DNA of 40,239 nucleotides, from the NCBI RefSeq assembly GCF_000347175.1, contig NZ_ANIK01000027.1, positions 1 through 40,239 of the forward strand, read 5' to 3'. Shown here in pieces: positions 1 to 14,538 of the stretch (position 1 is its first letter; each line of letters starts with the position of its first letter). The DNA comes from Leptospira alstonii serovar Sichuan str. 79601 (GTDB lineage Bacteria; Spirochaetota; Leptospiria; Leptospirales; Leptospiraceae). Made by a program: the position numbers and the translations under genes. The notes beneath the pieces are model-generated. The model searched no databases. It saw only the letters and a list, made by a program, of their open reading frames with translations, and was not told where the DNA came from.

Positions 1-2
1 CT

Positions 3-167
3 CCTAAGGAAGAACCCGAGTTAGGAACCGTCTTACTGTGGATTGCTAAATTAGGCGGGCACTTGGCTCGCAATTCCGATGCTCCTCCGGGCCCCCTTAC
101 CATTTTTAAAGGCCTCATGAGAGCTATGGAAATCGGGTTTATGTTTAAATTACTCACGAAAACCTAA
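3..167 (+). CDS. Transposase C-terminal fragment, Tn5-like IS4 family (partial at window edge)
   Basis: The open frame enters from the window edge and ends with TAA, giving 54 residues beginning PKEEPELGTVLLWIAKLGG. The Glu-Pro-x-x-x-x-x-x-x-Trp-Ile-Ala-x-Leu-Gly-Gly pattern, followed by a Gly-Pro-x-Thr-Ile-x-x-Gly-Leu stretch, matches the C-terminal tail of Tn5/IS50-type IS4 transposases, after the catalytic domain. The stop lies 1 base before the right inverted repeat at 169-186, as expected for an IS with a single ORF. No interrupting stop is seen in this part. The rest of the gene is outside the window, so intactness cannot be judged. The same IS recurs at 39650-40239, where the N-terminus is seen. 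Confidence 0.8.
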   Translation, partial: PKEEPELGTVLLWIAKLGGHLARNSDAPPGPLTIFKGLMRAMEIGFMFKLLTKT

Positions 168-168
168 C

Positions 169-186
169 TTGTGGGTAAGGTTATGG
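169..186 (-). repeat. Right terminal inverted repeat of the IS
   Basis: TTGTGGGTAAGGTTATGG is the exact reverse complement of the 18-mer at 39650-39667 that precedes the second IS copy. It begins 1 base after the transposase stop, so it marks the right end of the element. Confidence 0.85.
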
Positions 187-256
187 CTCTCTATGGATCG
201 CGTTCCTACGGGTCGCGAAAGGTTTAACTCAATTTCGCTTCCTACGGGTCGCGAAA
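187..256. repeat. Dispersed repeat at the IS insertion point, with an internal 18-bp direct repeat
   Basis: Sequence just outside the IS starts CTCTCTATGGATCGCG, nearly identical to CTCTCTACGGATCGCG at 39455-39470. The 18-mer TTCCTACGGGTCGCGAAA occurs twice, at 203-220 and 239-256, with a period of 36. The CCTACGGGTCGC core recurs near 39346 and 39535. The stretch 187-522 holds no gene, only repeat pieces. Confidence 0.7.
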
Positions 257-277
257 TAGGAGGGCGGGAAGACTCGG

Positions 278-436
<159 letters not shown>

Positions 437-439
<3 letters not shown>

Positions 440-492
440 GCTTGCGCTTTAGTTCTGCAATGCGAAAGCGTTGGCTCTTAGCAAAGCTAAGA
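437..492. other. Two hairpins downstream of the cyclase operon
   Basis: Arms 437-447 and 462-472 (AACGCTTGCGC / GCGAAAGCGTT, one mismatch) form one hairpin. Arms 476-482 and 486-492 (TCTTAGC-AAA-GCTAAGA) form a second. The second has the same arms as 39486-39502. They lie just after the cyclase stop on the minus strand and could end its transcript, but neither has a clear T-tract. Confidence 0.4.
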
Positions 493-522
493 AATAGCGA
501 TCCATAGAGTCCTACTTTAGTT

Positions 523-1794
523 TCATCCGCGATTTTCGATCTTATAAACCTTGATCGGCTGAGACTTTCCTTTTACGGTTACCTCGTCCAAAAAGGAATG
601 TGCAAAACGACTCGCGTCCCGAAGAGAAGCGATCGTAACTTCGCTCGCAATGATCGAACATCCGAACTGTTTCGTAAGTCCCTCGATTCGAGAAGCAAGA
701 TTTACGCTATCACCGATTACGGTTCCTTCCATACGATTTTCATGACCTATAATTCCGAGCATCAAGTGACCCGTATGAATTCCAATGCCGATATCGATGG
801 GGTCCTGGTTTTGATTTTTTCGAAGTTCGTTGAATTTTTTAAGCGCGCCGAGCATGGCTAAAGCCGCCTCGACCGCATTTTCCGCACGGGCCGGAAAGAT
901 CGCCATAATCGCGTCTCCGATAAACTTATCGATAAAACCGTTATGTTCCCGAATTACGGGGGCGATCATTCCCAAATAATCGTTGATAAATCGAAAATTC
1001 TCGCTTGGAGTCATCTTTTCGGAAAGTGTCGTAAAACCGCGAATGTCGGAGAACATCACGGTCATCAAACCCTCCGTTTGATCGGCCAATTGAACCTCCA
1101 AAATCGATTTTTTACCGAGAAGAGGTAACAACTCCTTCGGCACAAAACGGCTGTAGGCTTCCGACAATTGTTGCTGAGTATGATACGCGGCTGCGTTTTC
1201 GATCGCTACCGCGATCTGATTCCCTACAACGCTCAGGATCACTTCGTCCAAAAGTTTAAATGCGTTCATCTCCGAACTTTCCACGGCAAAAACACCGAGC
1301 AGCTTATCTTTGACAAGCAATGGAATTGCGATCTGACTTTTTGCATCCTTCAAACCGGGAAGTTCGATCTGTTTTTCCTCCCTTCCCATGGATTGTCCGA
1401 TCTGTCCCGCATAACGCATCTGCGTAGTAATTCCGACCATACGCATGATCTTTTTTCTTTTCGCAACGACGCCGATCACACCCTGGCCGAATTCAACCTT
1501 GGCGCCCACGCCGCCGTCTTCGTATCCTCGACTCGCTTTGACGCTAAGAGATTCGGTGCCTTCTTCCACCATCAAAATCATAGCGTGTTTGAAACCGAAG
1601 ACTTCATCCATTACCATCATGATCCGGTCGAAAATTTTCTCAAGATCCAAAGTATTGAGAATCTCCGCCGAAATGGACTGGATGATTTCGACCTCCCTGG
1701 TCTTTCTATGCAGTTTCTGATTGAGGTCTTCGATTCCTTTCTGATTTTCGACGAATTGTTTTTTGAAATCTTCGATTTCTTGGTTGTCTGACAC
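523..1794 (-). CDS. GAF-domain class III adenylate/guanylate cyclase
   Basis: The 423-residue protein makes a cyclic nucleotide from NTP, probably cAMP. An N-terminal coiled coil (about 5-45) leads into a GAF sensor domain (about 45-205) and a class III catalytic domain (about 240-420). Metal-binding aspartates are D250 in FSDIRGF and D294 in FIGDAIMA. K290 and T358 occupy the purine-specifying positions, and N365 and R369 fit the transition-state pair in the GDSVNLASR motif. Thr at the second specificity site is typical of class IIIb cyclases that use ATP. No membrane segment is seen, so it should be cytoplasmic. The start is GTG with AAGGAG eight bases upstream, only 2 bases after the upstream gene, so it is the last gene of a three-gene operon. 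The GAF ligand is unknown. Confidence 0.9.
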   Translation of the reverse strand: MSDNQEIEDFKKQFVENQKGIEDLNQKLHRKTREVEIIQSISAEILNTLDLEKIFDRIMMVMDEVFGFKHAMILMVEEGTESLSVKASRGYEDGGVGAKVEFGQGVIGVVAKRKKIMRMVGITTQMRYAGQIGQSMGREEKQIELPGLKDAKSQIAIPLLVKDKLLGVFAVESSEMNAFKLLDEVILSVVGNQIAVAIENAAAYHTQQQLSEAYSRFVPKELLPLLGKKSILEVQLADQTEGLMTVMFSDIRGFTTLSEKMTPSENFRFINDYLGMIAPVIREHNGFIDKFIGDAIMAIFPARAENAVEAALAMLGALKKFNELRKNQNQDPIDIGIGIHTGHLMLGIIGHENRMEGTVIGDSVNLASRIEGLTKQFGCSIIASEVTIASLRDASRFAHSFLDEVTVKGKSQPIKVYKIENRG

Positions 1795-1796
1795 GA

Positions 1797-2201
1797 TTAA
1801 GGCTCCTTAGCTTCCGTAAATTTCCGCACGGAACGTACTTCGAAGATATCGGCCGCTTTGAGTTTAAATACGTCGCTCATTCCGGACATCGAAGCGATCG
1901 CTTCGAGTTGCATTTCCATAGCCTCAAACAATTCGCCATCGGTTTCCGTTCTCTGATAATAGATATCGAGCAGCCAAGGTTCCAGATCTTCTGGATTTAA
2001 AACCTGAATGATCGCGTGTTTGTTTTCAACGACGTTCTTATGCGTCTTTCCGAAAAATTGATTCGATATAGCCAAATGAGTAGCGTCCACTTGATAGACC
2101 TGGCTCACGATCGTCGCATTGGGAATCCCTTCTTTCGAACAAGTTACCATGATGCTGGGAACGATTCCCTGTAAACAAGGTTGTAAATCTTCTGGGATCA
2201 T
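1797..2201 (-). CDS. Pyridoxamine 5'-phosphate oxidase-like (FMN-binding split barrel) protein
   Basis: 134 residues. The opening, with a short helix and then IVPSIMVTCSKEGIPNATIVS, followed by LAISNQFFGKTHKNVVENKHA, is the usual start of the PNPOx-like split barrel, where strands and the KT.KN segment hold a flavin phosphate. Family members bind FMN, F420 or haem and act on varied substrates, so the substrate cannot be named. Its ATG overlaps the stop of the upstream PNPOx-like gene by 4 bases (ATGA), and its stop lies 2 bases before the cyclase start. The three genes are surely co-transcribed. The C-terminal half is more divergent (DVFKLKAADIFEVRSV). Confidence 0.8.
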   Translation of the reverse strand: MIPEDLQPCLQGIVPSIMVTCSKEGIPNATIVSQVYQVDATHLAISNQFFGKTHKNVVENKHAIIQVLNPEDLEPWLLDIYYQRTETDGELFEAMEMQLEAIASMSGMSDVFKLKAADIFEVRSVRKFTEAKEP

Positions 2202-2665
2202 TTCAATTTTTCTCCTGCCTTAATTCCGGGCGACTGATCGAAAAGTTCCGACAACTCAAAGGTAATGGCAAGCGCCGGATGGATGATATATTTTCTCCAA
2301 CCTTCTCCGGCCTTAGGACCGAAAAAAAGCGCGCTGTTTTCCGCTCCCGCCTCTCGGACGGTTTTCATCAATTCGTAATCGGATTCCGTGCAATCTTTTA
2401 TTTCCTGAACCGTTCCTTTATACTGGCGGGTTTTAAAATTAGCCATGTGTGCAACGGTAGCAGCAATCAACTTGTTGTTTTCTATATCCTTCAAACACGG
2501 AGCTGCAACCGCCTTCGGGACCATTACGGTCATATGTTTTTGGTCCTCACTCATTCGAATTGCGAATGCTCGTGCGAAATGAGGTTTCAATTCCGCGTCT
2601 CTCGTGGCGATACTGATGGACAACGGTCCGACCAGATCACCCATTTCTTCTTGGGTCAAAGTCAT
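2198..2665 (-). CDS. PNPOx-like small protein, first gene of the cyclase operon
   Basis: 155 residues from the chosen start. An upstream in-frame start at 2728 is possible, but the ATG at 2665 (MTLTQEEMGDLVGPLSISIA) has a clear GGAGG about nine bases upstream and begins where family homology should begin. The fold looks like an FMN-binding split barrel: a start strand (LSISIATRDAELKPHFARAFAIRM), a region of the type that contacts a flavin, and a middle reading ENNKLIAATVAHMANFKTRQYKGTV, typical of general-stress/PNPOx-type proteins. A cyclase operon with two such proteins suggests redox or flavin sensing, but this is inference. Confidence 0.75.
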   Translation of the reverse strand: MTLTQEEMGDLVGPLSISIATRDAELKPHFARAFAIRMSEDQKHMTVMVPKAVAAPCLKDIENNKLIAATVAHMANFKTRQYKGTVQEIKDCTESDYELMKTVREAGAENSALFFGPKAGEGWRKYIIHPALAITFELSELFDQSPGIKAGEKLK

Positions 2666-3345
2666 ATTTTTTAAGCCTCCGATAAAAAAGCAAATTTGGT
2701 TTCGTTTCAAGAATCCGTACGGTTTCAAAAAGATAGAAACGATGTTTTTTAAATCTTACAAACGATCGACCAAAAAACCGATTCGAATTTTCAAGATTAC
2801 GAATTTTCAATATACTCAATTTCCCGTTTTGGGATCCCAGTGCATCTCATTTTTGAACTCGAAAATGGATTCGTAAATAGGATAAAAACCGATTCAGGTT
2901 TTTTTGGGAAAAATTTTATTTTTGAATAAAATCGCTTCAAAAGAAAAATTTATCGTATTCGGATTCAATCGATTGTTTGGCTTCGTATTTTATCTGAAAA
3001 ACTATTTTAGGAAATTCTTTTCCGTTCCATTGGATCGGAAAAATGAAAATTCAAAGAATTGGATTTATAATAACACGAGACTTGAAACGGGATCTAAGAT
3101 TTATAGCTCGGACGCGTAAATCCCTTTTGCAAATGGTTTCTATTTATTTTTTAGAGAGAGTATTCTTTTTTATAAACTATGCAAGCTTTAACGATTCGTC
3201 GTAGAGTTCCCTCGAAAAAGGGTTTTGCATGTAAAATCCGAAGAAATACCCAACGATTTGAATCCGCAAAATATTGGATGCAAATAAACGAACTTTTTGA
3301 ATTCTTAGAAAATCGGTTTCCGATCCGAAATCGACCCCATCCGTT
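2666..3345. other. AT-rich intergenic region, no convincing gene
   Basis: About 680 bases between the start of the PNPOx operon and the acetyltransferase gene. It is rich in A/T runs. A short direct repeat CGAATTTTCAA occurs twice near 2784 and 2800. An open frame of 71 codons (2904-3119) has no SD sequence and biased, low-complexity composition. The promoters of both flanking genes must lie here, but I cannot place them with confidence. Confidence 0.5.
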
Positions 3346-3843
<498 letters not shown>

Positions 3844-3893
3844 AATTTTGGAATATACTTTGGAATTGTCGTTTTAAAAAGAGATGGGATCTT

Positions 3894-5507
<1,614 letters not shown>

Positions 5508-6090
5508 GATTATCCGAAAATTTCTCTTTCCAGAAAGGTTTCATCGGAAGTTTTGTATAGATTTATATTCATCTGGAAAATGATTCTCTGCCAAATTTAA
5601 CTCTCCTCTCTTGGGAGCCTCTAAAACATGCATTTTTTTCAAATCTATATTATAGAATGCTATAGAAGAACGTTTTGTACTTATCCAAATATCGAGACGA
5701 AAGTTTTTAGAGATTCCATCTTTATAAAAACATACGGCCTATAATTGAGAATTTTTGACCTCTTCTATCCAAATGCCCTCTTTTCTTCATTGAATTCAGC
5801 TTAGATTTCAATACTTCCAGAAATGTACACTTAAATCTCTAGAGAATCCATAGGATTTAACGAAGAAAGTGTTACTTACTGTAGACAATCCTTAAGCCAA
5901 AGCGGCATTCACTCGATAGTTCAACTTATCGGTTAAAAAATAAATATCAAGTTATAACATAATTGGTGTTTAGGCCCGAACTGAGCTATTCTTCTCTCAT
6001 CACTCAAGTGAAAAGTCCAAAGTCTCAATTCATTTTAAAATTTTTTCTAAAGCTAATTTTAATACAACACTGTGATCGCTGGAGCTTTCT
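5508..6090. other. Long intergenic region upstream of the Ig/FG-GAP gene
   Basis: Roughly 580 bases with no plausible ORF. It must hold the divergent promoters of the barrel gene and the large exported protein. An SD sequence (GGAG, six bases before the ATG at 6091) is clear. I could not assign -35/-10 boxes with confidence, and I see no repeat. Confidence 0.5.
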
Positions 6091-9000
6091 ATGAACGCAT
6101 ACGCAAAAATTCTTATTTCTTTTTCCATTTTAATTTTCGGGAGCATCGGTTGTGTTCAAGGAAAAGAAAATTCAAGTATTCCCTTTCTTGCCTATTTGGA
6201 TTTCGGCGATTCTAAGACGGCGTCCTCTACGTTCAGCGTTTCTCAAATTTCTCCCGGGCCCAATGTCACTGGCGTTTCGTTGAACACATCCGTACAAGTG
6301 GGTTTCAGTCAAAAATTGGATTCCTCCAGCATTCAATCCCAATCCATTCAAATTACTCAGGGAAACGCTGTCATCCCCGGAACGATCACATCCGACGAAA
6401 AAACTATTTTGTTCAATCCTACTTCCCCACTGGCCGCTTCCAAAGTTTATACGGTTCGCGTTTCAAAAGATATAAAATCGGCGGAAGGTTCTTCTCTTTC
6501 GGAAGAAACCGTTTGGAATTTTACAACCTCTTCCCTTCTTGACGCAGTCGCACCCGCCCTGTCTCTAAGAACTCCAGCAGTCGGAGCGACTTTAGTTCCC
6601 AATAATACTTCCGTTCAAGTTTCCTTTACGGAAACCATGGATTGTACTTCTCTTGATAACACGATCCTTACGTTGAAAAACAATATTACCAATATTCAAG
6701 AACCTGCAAATGTTGCCTGTTTGGGTTCCGTCGTAACCCTAAATCCTACAAATCCTCTCGGCCTCACATTCAATACAACCTATAAAGTAGATCTTCTATC
6801 GACGGCAAAAGATCTCGCCAATAACCCGCTTCCCAATGCGTATAACTGGACTTTCACTACGGGAGCTGCTCCCGATGCGACTCCTCCTACGGTTACTTTT
6901 GTAAGTCCCGCTCCCAACGCACAAAACATTGCGACTGGCGGCGCGGTGAGCATCGCTTTTAGCGAACCGGTCGATTGTACTACGATTCCGGGAAATATCG
7001 TTTTGGATGATAATCCTCTTCTGCCCGGAACAATAGCTGGAACTCCGGGTTGTACTACGGGAACCACCGCTACCTTCACTCCCTTGGCTCCTCTGGCGCC
7101 TAACAAGGTTTACACTCTCACCATCATTTCTGCCGCAATTACCGATTTGTTTAACAACCCACTCACAGCCGTTCCTCCCTTAACTTTTACGACAGGACCG
7201 GCTCCCGATTTAATTCAGCCTCAGGTTTCTTTTACCGCTCCAGCCGCAGGCGCAACTGATGTGGGAGTTAATATCAATCCTACCATCGTCTTCAGCGAAC
7301 CGATGAACTGTACCTTAGTTAACAGCGCCTCTTTCCGATTGAGACTGCAGGCTACACCCGGTGTATATCTGGCGGGAAGTGTAAACTGTTTTGGAACATC
7401 GGCTACTTGGATACCGGACCCTCTCATCAATCCCACTCTCGCTTTCAATACGCTTTATACGGTGGAAGTCAACGCAAACCCTACCGACTTATTTAATAAT
7501 TTCCTCGTTCCGATTACTTGGAATTTTAGAACCGGTCCAGGGCCGGATCTCACTCCTCCGAACGTTGTGCTCGTGACACCCGCAAACGGCGCGTTAGGCG
7601 TAGCCGTCAACGGGGGAGTAAGTATCGCTTTTGACGAAACGATCAGTTGCGGTACGATTGGAGGAATCACTTTGGATGATGATCCTTTGACTCCGGCTAC
7701 CGTAGTGGACATCAATATCAACTGCAATGGAAACACGGTTTCTTTTGCTCCAACGGCGTTATTGGCATTCAATCAAACATACACGGTAAAAATCGCAAAT
7801 ACGGTAACCGACAGCAATAATATTGCCTTAAATGGAGGAGACTATATTTGGTCTTTTACCACCGGCCTAGCTCCCGACTCCACTCCGCCTCAGATTTCTT
7901 TGGTAAGTCCTTTACCCGGTGCGACCGGTTTGGCTACCAATTCTACAATTACGGTTTCTTTTAACGAAACGATTGATTGCGCGAGTTTGAATCTTACGGT
8001 CAACAACGGAATCTTAGTTACCAAGAATTGCTCCGGTGCCTCGGCTACTTTTGTTCCCAACGCAGGAACACCTCTCAATGCGGGAACCACTTATACGGCT
8101 ACCCTAGTAAACGTAAATGATCTTCAGGGCAATCCGATGACAGCCCTTCCTCCCGCTTTTAGCTGGGTTTTTACCACGGGACTTGCGCCGGACGTAACAC
8201 CGCCGACTATCACAATTCAAAACGCGAGAAATAACACCGTAATCGAATCCGGATTCATCATCGGAACCGCTGCGGACGACAGGTCCGTTGCGAGTGTGGA
8301 AGTTTCCGTCGACGGTGGAGGATTTACGAATGTAAACGTAACCGGAACCACTTCCTGGAAATACAAACTTCCGACCGATGGTGCAACCTGGCGTCCTTTC
8401 TCCCAACATACGATAACCGTACGAGCTATAGATTCTTCGAACAATATGACTACGGTAGCGCTACGACCTACGGTTAGTGTAAGAAAAGGAACGAACAAAG
8501 ATATCAACGGAGACGGATACGTGGATTTCATTTCCGCGCAGTTCGGAGCCGGGGTTGTATATATTTTTCATTCTTCGGGAACGAACGGGATTACGATTCC
8601 CAATGCCCCATCCGCAAGCCGCATTATTTCCGGAAACGCGGCTGATGAATTCGGACGAGGCCTTACGATGGGCGACATCAATGGGGACGGATACGCGGAT
8701 GTAATCGTAGGAGCCCCCGCTCAAAACGCAAACACCGGTGGGGTTTATATCTTTCATTCTTCCGGAAGTGCGGGAATCAATATAACCTTTGCCGGATTTG
8801 CGTCTACCATCATCACCGGAGGGGCTGCCGGAGACACTTTTGGATCCAGCCTCGCGACGGGAGATATCAACGGAGACGGGTATGCCGACTTAGTCGCGGG
8901 AGCTCCCAATTGGAACGGTAGCAGGGGCCGAGTCCATATTTTTCATTCCCCAGGTGCGACAGGAATTGTGGCCAACAACGCAGGTGCAGCTACGTTTACT

Positions 9001-9822
9001 CGAACGGATCCGGCGAACACCGGGCTAGATCGTTTCGGTTACTCGCTTGCTACGGGAAGGACGGACGGTGACAATTTCTCGGACGTAGTCATCGGCTCTC
9101 CCGGTTTTAATGGTGTAAGAGGTCGAGTGTACATCTATCGTGCAACGGCTACGGGCGGCGCAGGCGGAACCCCCGGCCTCGATGGTGGATTGGCTCCTGC
9201 AGCGACTACTTTAGGTAATAATTCCGCTGCGGCGGTCGGTGGTTTAGGCACTCACATTGCTACAGGAGATGTAAACGGAGACGGTTTTACAGACGCCGTT
9301 GTTTGTGCCTTTAGCTTAGGTGCTACCTTACAAGGACAAGTAGGCGTTTTCACCTCCGGAGGGGCCGGAGGGATTGCAACCGCTGCCAGTGTAGGCGGGG
9401 CCCCCCTCACATTTACAGGAACTTTGCTAACGGGTCAATTCGGTTATGGAGTAACGGTTCAGGATTTAAATGGGGACGGAAGAGCGGACGTTGTAATTTC
9501 TGAACTCTTTACGGCTCCTAACAGTAGAACTCATGTATTTATGACTCCAACTGCAGGTCCAATCGGAGGCGCCCTGACCACAGCAGCTGCGACAATCACA
9601 ATGGTAATGAATGGCCTTAATGTCAGTAATTACACTCCCTTATCCGGAGGGGACGTAAACGGAGACGGGTATACGGATCTGATCTTCGGATGGGCCAACA
9701 GTCTATATACCTTCCATTCTACGGCCGCCGGTTTAACTACAAATGACCCGAACGCCGCGTCCTCTATCATCCTACCATCCTTAACCCTACCGGGGGCGGG
9801 GTTCGGTGAGAGCGTATATTGA
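6091..9822 (+). CDS. Large exported protein: six Big_5-type Ig domains, one Ig-like domain, seven FG-GAP repeats
   Basis: 1243 residues. The N-terminus is a lipoprotein-like signal (IFGSIGC, C21), though the -3 position is Ser, so lipidation is likely but not certain. Six Big_5-like domains of about 105 residues follow (about 48-147, 152-258, 264-368, 375-482, 488-592, 598-697), each ending in a WxFTTG-type strand. A more divergent Ig-like domain lies at about 703-798. The C-terminal part (803-1240) holds seven calcium-type loops (starting at 804, 862, 925, 990, 1060, 1125 and 1188) of the DxNGDGxxD pattern, as in the alpha-integrin beta-propeller. The loop at 990 is degenerate (RTDGDNFSD). 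Ig domains 2-6 each carry two cysteines (185/210, 296/321, 407/433, 520/545, 630/647), while domain 1 has none. A surface or cell-envelope adhesion role is inferred from the domains. GGAG supports the start. Confidence 0.9.
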   Translation: MNAYAKILISFSILIFGSIGCVQGKENSSIPFLAYLDFGDSKTASSTFSVSQISPGPNVTGVSLNTSVQVGFSQKLDSSSIQSQSIQITQGNAVIPGTITSDEKTILFNPTSPLAASKVYTVRVSKDIKSAEGSSLSEETVWNFTTSSLLDAVAPALSLRTPAVGATLVPNNTSVQVSFTETMDCTSLDNTILTLKNNITNIQEPANVACLGSVVTLNPTNPLGLTFNTTYKVDLLSTAKDLANNPLPNAYNWTFTTGAAPDATPPTVTFVSPAPNAQNIATGGAVSIAFSEPVDCTTIPGNIVLDDNPLLPGTIAGTPGCTTGTTATFTPLAPLAPNKVYTLTIISAAITDLFNNPLTAVPPLTFTTGPAPDLIQPQVSFTAPAAGATDVGVNINPTIVFSEPMNCTLVNSASFRLRLQATPGVYLAGSVNCFGTSATWIPDPLINPTLAFNTLYTVEVNANPTDLFNNFLVPITWNFRTGPGPDLTPPNVVLVTPANGALGVAVNGGVSIAFDETISCGTIGGITLDDDPLTPATVVDININCNGNTVSFAPTALLAFNQTYTVKIANTVTDSNNIALNGGDYIWSFTTGLAPDSTPPQISLVSPLPGATGLATNSTITVSFNETIDCASLNLTVNNGILVTKNCSGASATFVPNAGTPLNAGTTYTATLVNVNDLQGNPMTALPPAFSWVFTTGLAPDVTPPTITIQNARNNTVIESGFIIGTAADDRSVASVEVSVDGGGFTNVNVTGTTSWKYKLPTDGATWRPFSQHTITVRAIDSSNNMTTVALRPTVSVRKGTNKDINGDGYVDFISAQFGAGVVYIFHSSGTNGITIPNAPSASRIISGNAADEFGRGLTMGDINGDGYADVIVGAPAQNANTGGVYIFHSSGSAGINITFAGFASTIITGGAAGDTFGSSLATGDINGDGYADLVAGAPNWNGSRGRVHIFHSPGATGIVANNAGAATFTRTDPANTGLDRFGYSLATGRTDGDNFSDVVIGSPGFNGVRGRVYIYRATATGGAGGTPGLDGGLAPAATTLGNNSAAAVGGLGTHIATGDVNGDGFTDAVVCAFSLGATLQGQVGVFTSGGAGGIATAASVGGAPLTFTGTLLTGQFGYGVTVQDLNGDGRADVVISELFTAPNSRTHVFMTPTAGPIGGALTTAAATITMVMNGLNVSNYTPLSGGDVNGDGYTDLIFGWANSLYTFHSTAAGLTTNDPNAASSIILPSLTLPGAGFGESVY

Positions 9823-9889
9823 AGTAACTCAATTAAAACCGTTATACTTTACAGTTTTGTTGTATAGCGTTCCAATGAATGAGTTAGGG

Positions 9890-9917
9890 GACGGACTTTG
9901 AAAAATCAAAGTCCGTC
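9890..9917 (+). terminator. Hairpin downstream of the Ig/FG-GAP gene
   Basis: Perfect 12-bp stem GACGGACTTTGA / TCAAAGTCCGTC with a 4-nt AAAA loop, 68 bases after the stop codon. It is followed by TTAAAA, not a strong T-tract, so it is a terminator candidate with modest support. Confidence 0.6.
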
Positions 9918-10006
9918 TTAAAACTTCCAAAGATCGGTTCTGGTCGTACCAGCAACGAGTTTGGATCCGGTTTCTAAAGAGAAAATAAAATCCATAAAGC
10001 ACAAGG

Positions 10007-10036
10007 TTCACTCCGAGAAACTTTTCTCGGAGTGAA
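10007..10036. terminator. Perfect 14-bp inverted repeat
   Basis: TTCACTCCGAGAAA and TTTCTCGGAGTGAA, separated by 2 bases, form a strong hairpin followed by CGAGTTTT. It lies in a gene-free stretch (9823-10327) and could end transcription from either side. Confidence 0.55.
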
Positions 10037-10161
10037 CGAGTTTTAAGAGTTCGATTTTGAGTTTGCCCCAGCCGTTCCCGACTCTCTCTCGCAGGAAGAG
10101 TTCATTCTTATTGAATGTTTTTCTAAACTTCCTTAAGCACCTATTATTTTCTGTACAGAAT

Positions 10162-10202
10162 ATACAGCTGCTCCTAATTCCTAGCCACTCGTCCCTAACA
10201 TC
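10162..10202 (-). repeat. 41-bp dispersed element, copy 2
   Basis: The reverse complement matches 353-393 at 38 of 41 positions by eye. It is followed by TATGTAGGAGTTCCCACG, which belongs to the GGAGTTCCCAC family seen again at 14539-14804 and 21853-21866. Confidence 0.7.
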
Positions 10203-10259
10203 AAGTATGTAGGAGTTCCCACGTTTCTATGGGTCGTTTTGAGACAAACTCAAAATCTC

Positions 10260-10293
10260 TTGACGAGACGACAAATACGTTTACATAACGTAT
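10260..10293 (+). promoter_or_regulatory. Promoter with palindrome over the -10 box
   Basis: TTGACG at 10260-10265 and CATAAC at 10284-10289 are separated by 18 bases, which fits a sigma-70 type promoter. TACGTT (10276-10281) and AACGTA (10287-10292) form an inverted repeat with a 5-base spacer that covers the -10 region, as a repressor site would. The start codon of the small secreted protein lies at 10328. Confidence 0.5.
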
Positions 10294-10327
10294 GAAGTAC
10301 GAAATTAGAAATCAAGAGGGCAATTGA

Positions 10328-10556
<229 letters not shown>

Positions 10557-10659
10557 TCCGCCCTCTGAACGTAGAAACCCTGCTAGAAAAGTCTTTTACG
10601 TTAAATTAAAAGGAATTTCTCGAAATCAATAGGATGGATCTTAAAAAGAATTCGATAAA

Positions 10660-10891
<232 letters not shown>

Positions 10892-11048
10892 TGTTCAACG
10901 TAACACTAAATTTAGAACTTTGTAAAGCCAAAATCGCGTCGGTAGAAACAACCTGAAATTCCGCGCAAGAACCCGCATGTCCCATTTTCCTACAAAGGAA
11001 AATTTTCAGATCTTGTCGTACCCGCCTCCGCATCGGCACAAAAAAGAT

Positions 11049-13934
<2,886 letters not shown>

Positions 13935-13958
13935 GATATTCCTGATTCTTTTCGCAAC

Positions 13959-14441
13959 TCATTCGTAACGATTGGAGGATTTTAACGCTCGAGCGATCTC
14001 TTGCTGCGCGTCTTTTTTCTGCATGTCGTCCCGTTTATCGTGTATCTTTTTCGGCTTACCGACCGCGATCTCGACTTTGACCCGAAGGTTATCCTTAAAA
14101 TAAACCTTGGTCGCGATGAGAACCAAACCCTTCTCTTTTACCTGACGATCCAACTTTTCGATTTCCTTCCTGTGAAGCAGTAGCTTTCTCGGACGAATTT
14201 CGGGATGATTTGTGTATCCTCCGTTTTTATACGGAGTGATGGAGAAATTTTCTAAAAAGACTTCGCCGTTTTTGATCTTGGCAAATGCGTCGGTGAGATT
14301 TCCTTTTTTTTCGCGAAGACTTTTGACTTCGGATCCGGACAATACGATCCCCGCTTCGATGAATGAAATCAGTTCGAAGTTAAACTTGGCCTTTTTGTTG
14401 ACCAAAGGTGAATGTCCGGATTCTTCTTTTTTGTTTGCCAT
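13959..14441 (-). CDS. smpB: SsrA-binding protein SmpB
   Basis: 160 residues, the tmRNA partner that brings SsrA to stalled ribosomes for trans-translation. The OB-fold core is typical: [30 protein letters not shown], then [15 protein letters not shown] and [12 protein letters not shown]. The basic tail ([26 protein letters not shown]) is the part that enters the ribosomal A site. First gene of the smpB-der-plsY cluster. The SD sequence is weak. The gene-free region upstream carries repeats (14539-14804), so the promoter may lie between or within them. Confidence 0.97.
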   Translation of the reverse strand: MANKKEESGHSPLVNKKAKFNFELISFIEAGIVLSGSEVKSLREKKGNLTDAFAKIKNGEVFLENFSITPYKNGGYTNHPEIRPRKLLLHRKEIEKLDRQVKEKGLVLIATKVYFKDNLRVKVEIAVGKPKKIHDKRDDMQKKDAQQEIARALKSSNRYE

Positions 14442-14538
14442 CTTATTTTTTTAAACCGACTTCGTCCGGTTTGATTGTATCGATTTTCTTATCTCTCGTC
14501 CCCATTATGAATCATCTTATCCTCGGTTAAACCTTATC

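Noticed and set aside
2904..3119. 71-codon ORF in the AT-rich region
   Set aside because: No SD sequence, Phe/Lys/Asn-rich composition as expected from AT-rich non-coding DNA, no family.
6780..8757. Several long antisense ORFs inside the Ig/FG-GAP gene
   Set aside because: They mirror the repetitive Ig/FG-GAP codons and lack SD sequences; the plus-strand gene explains the region fully.
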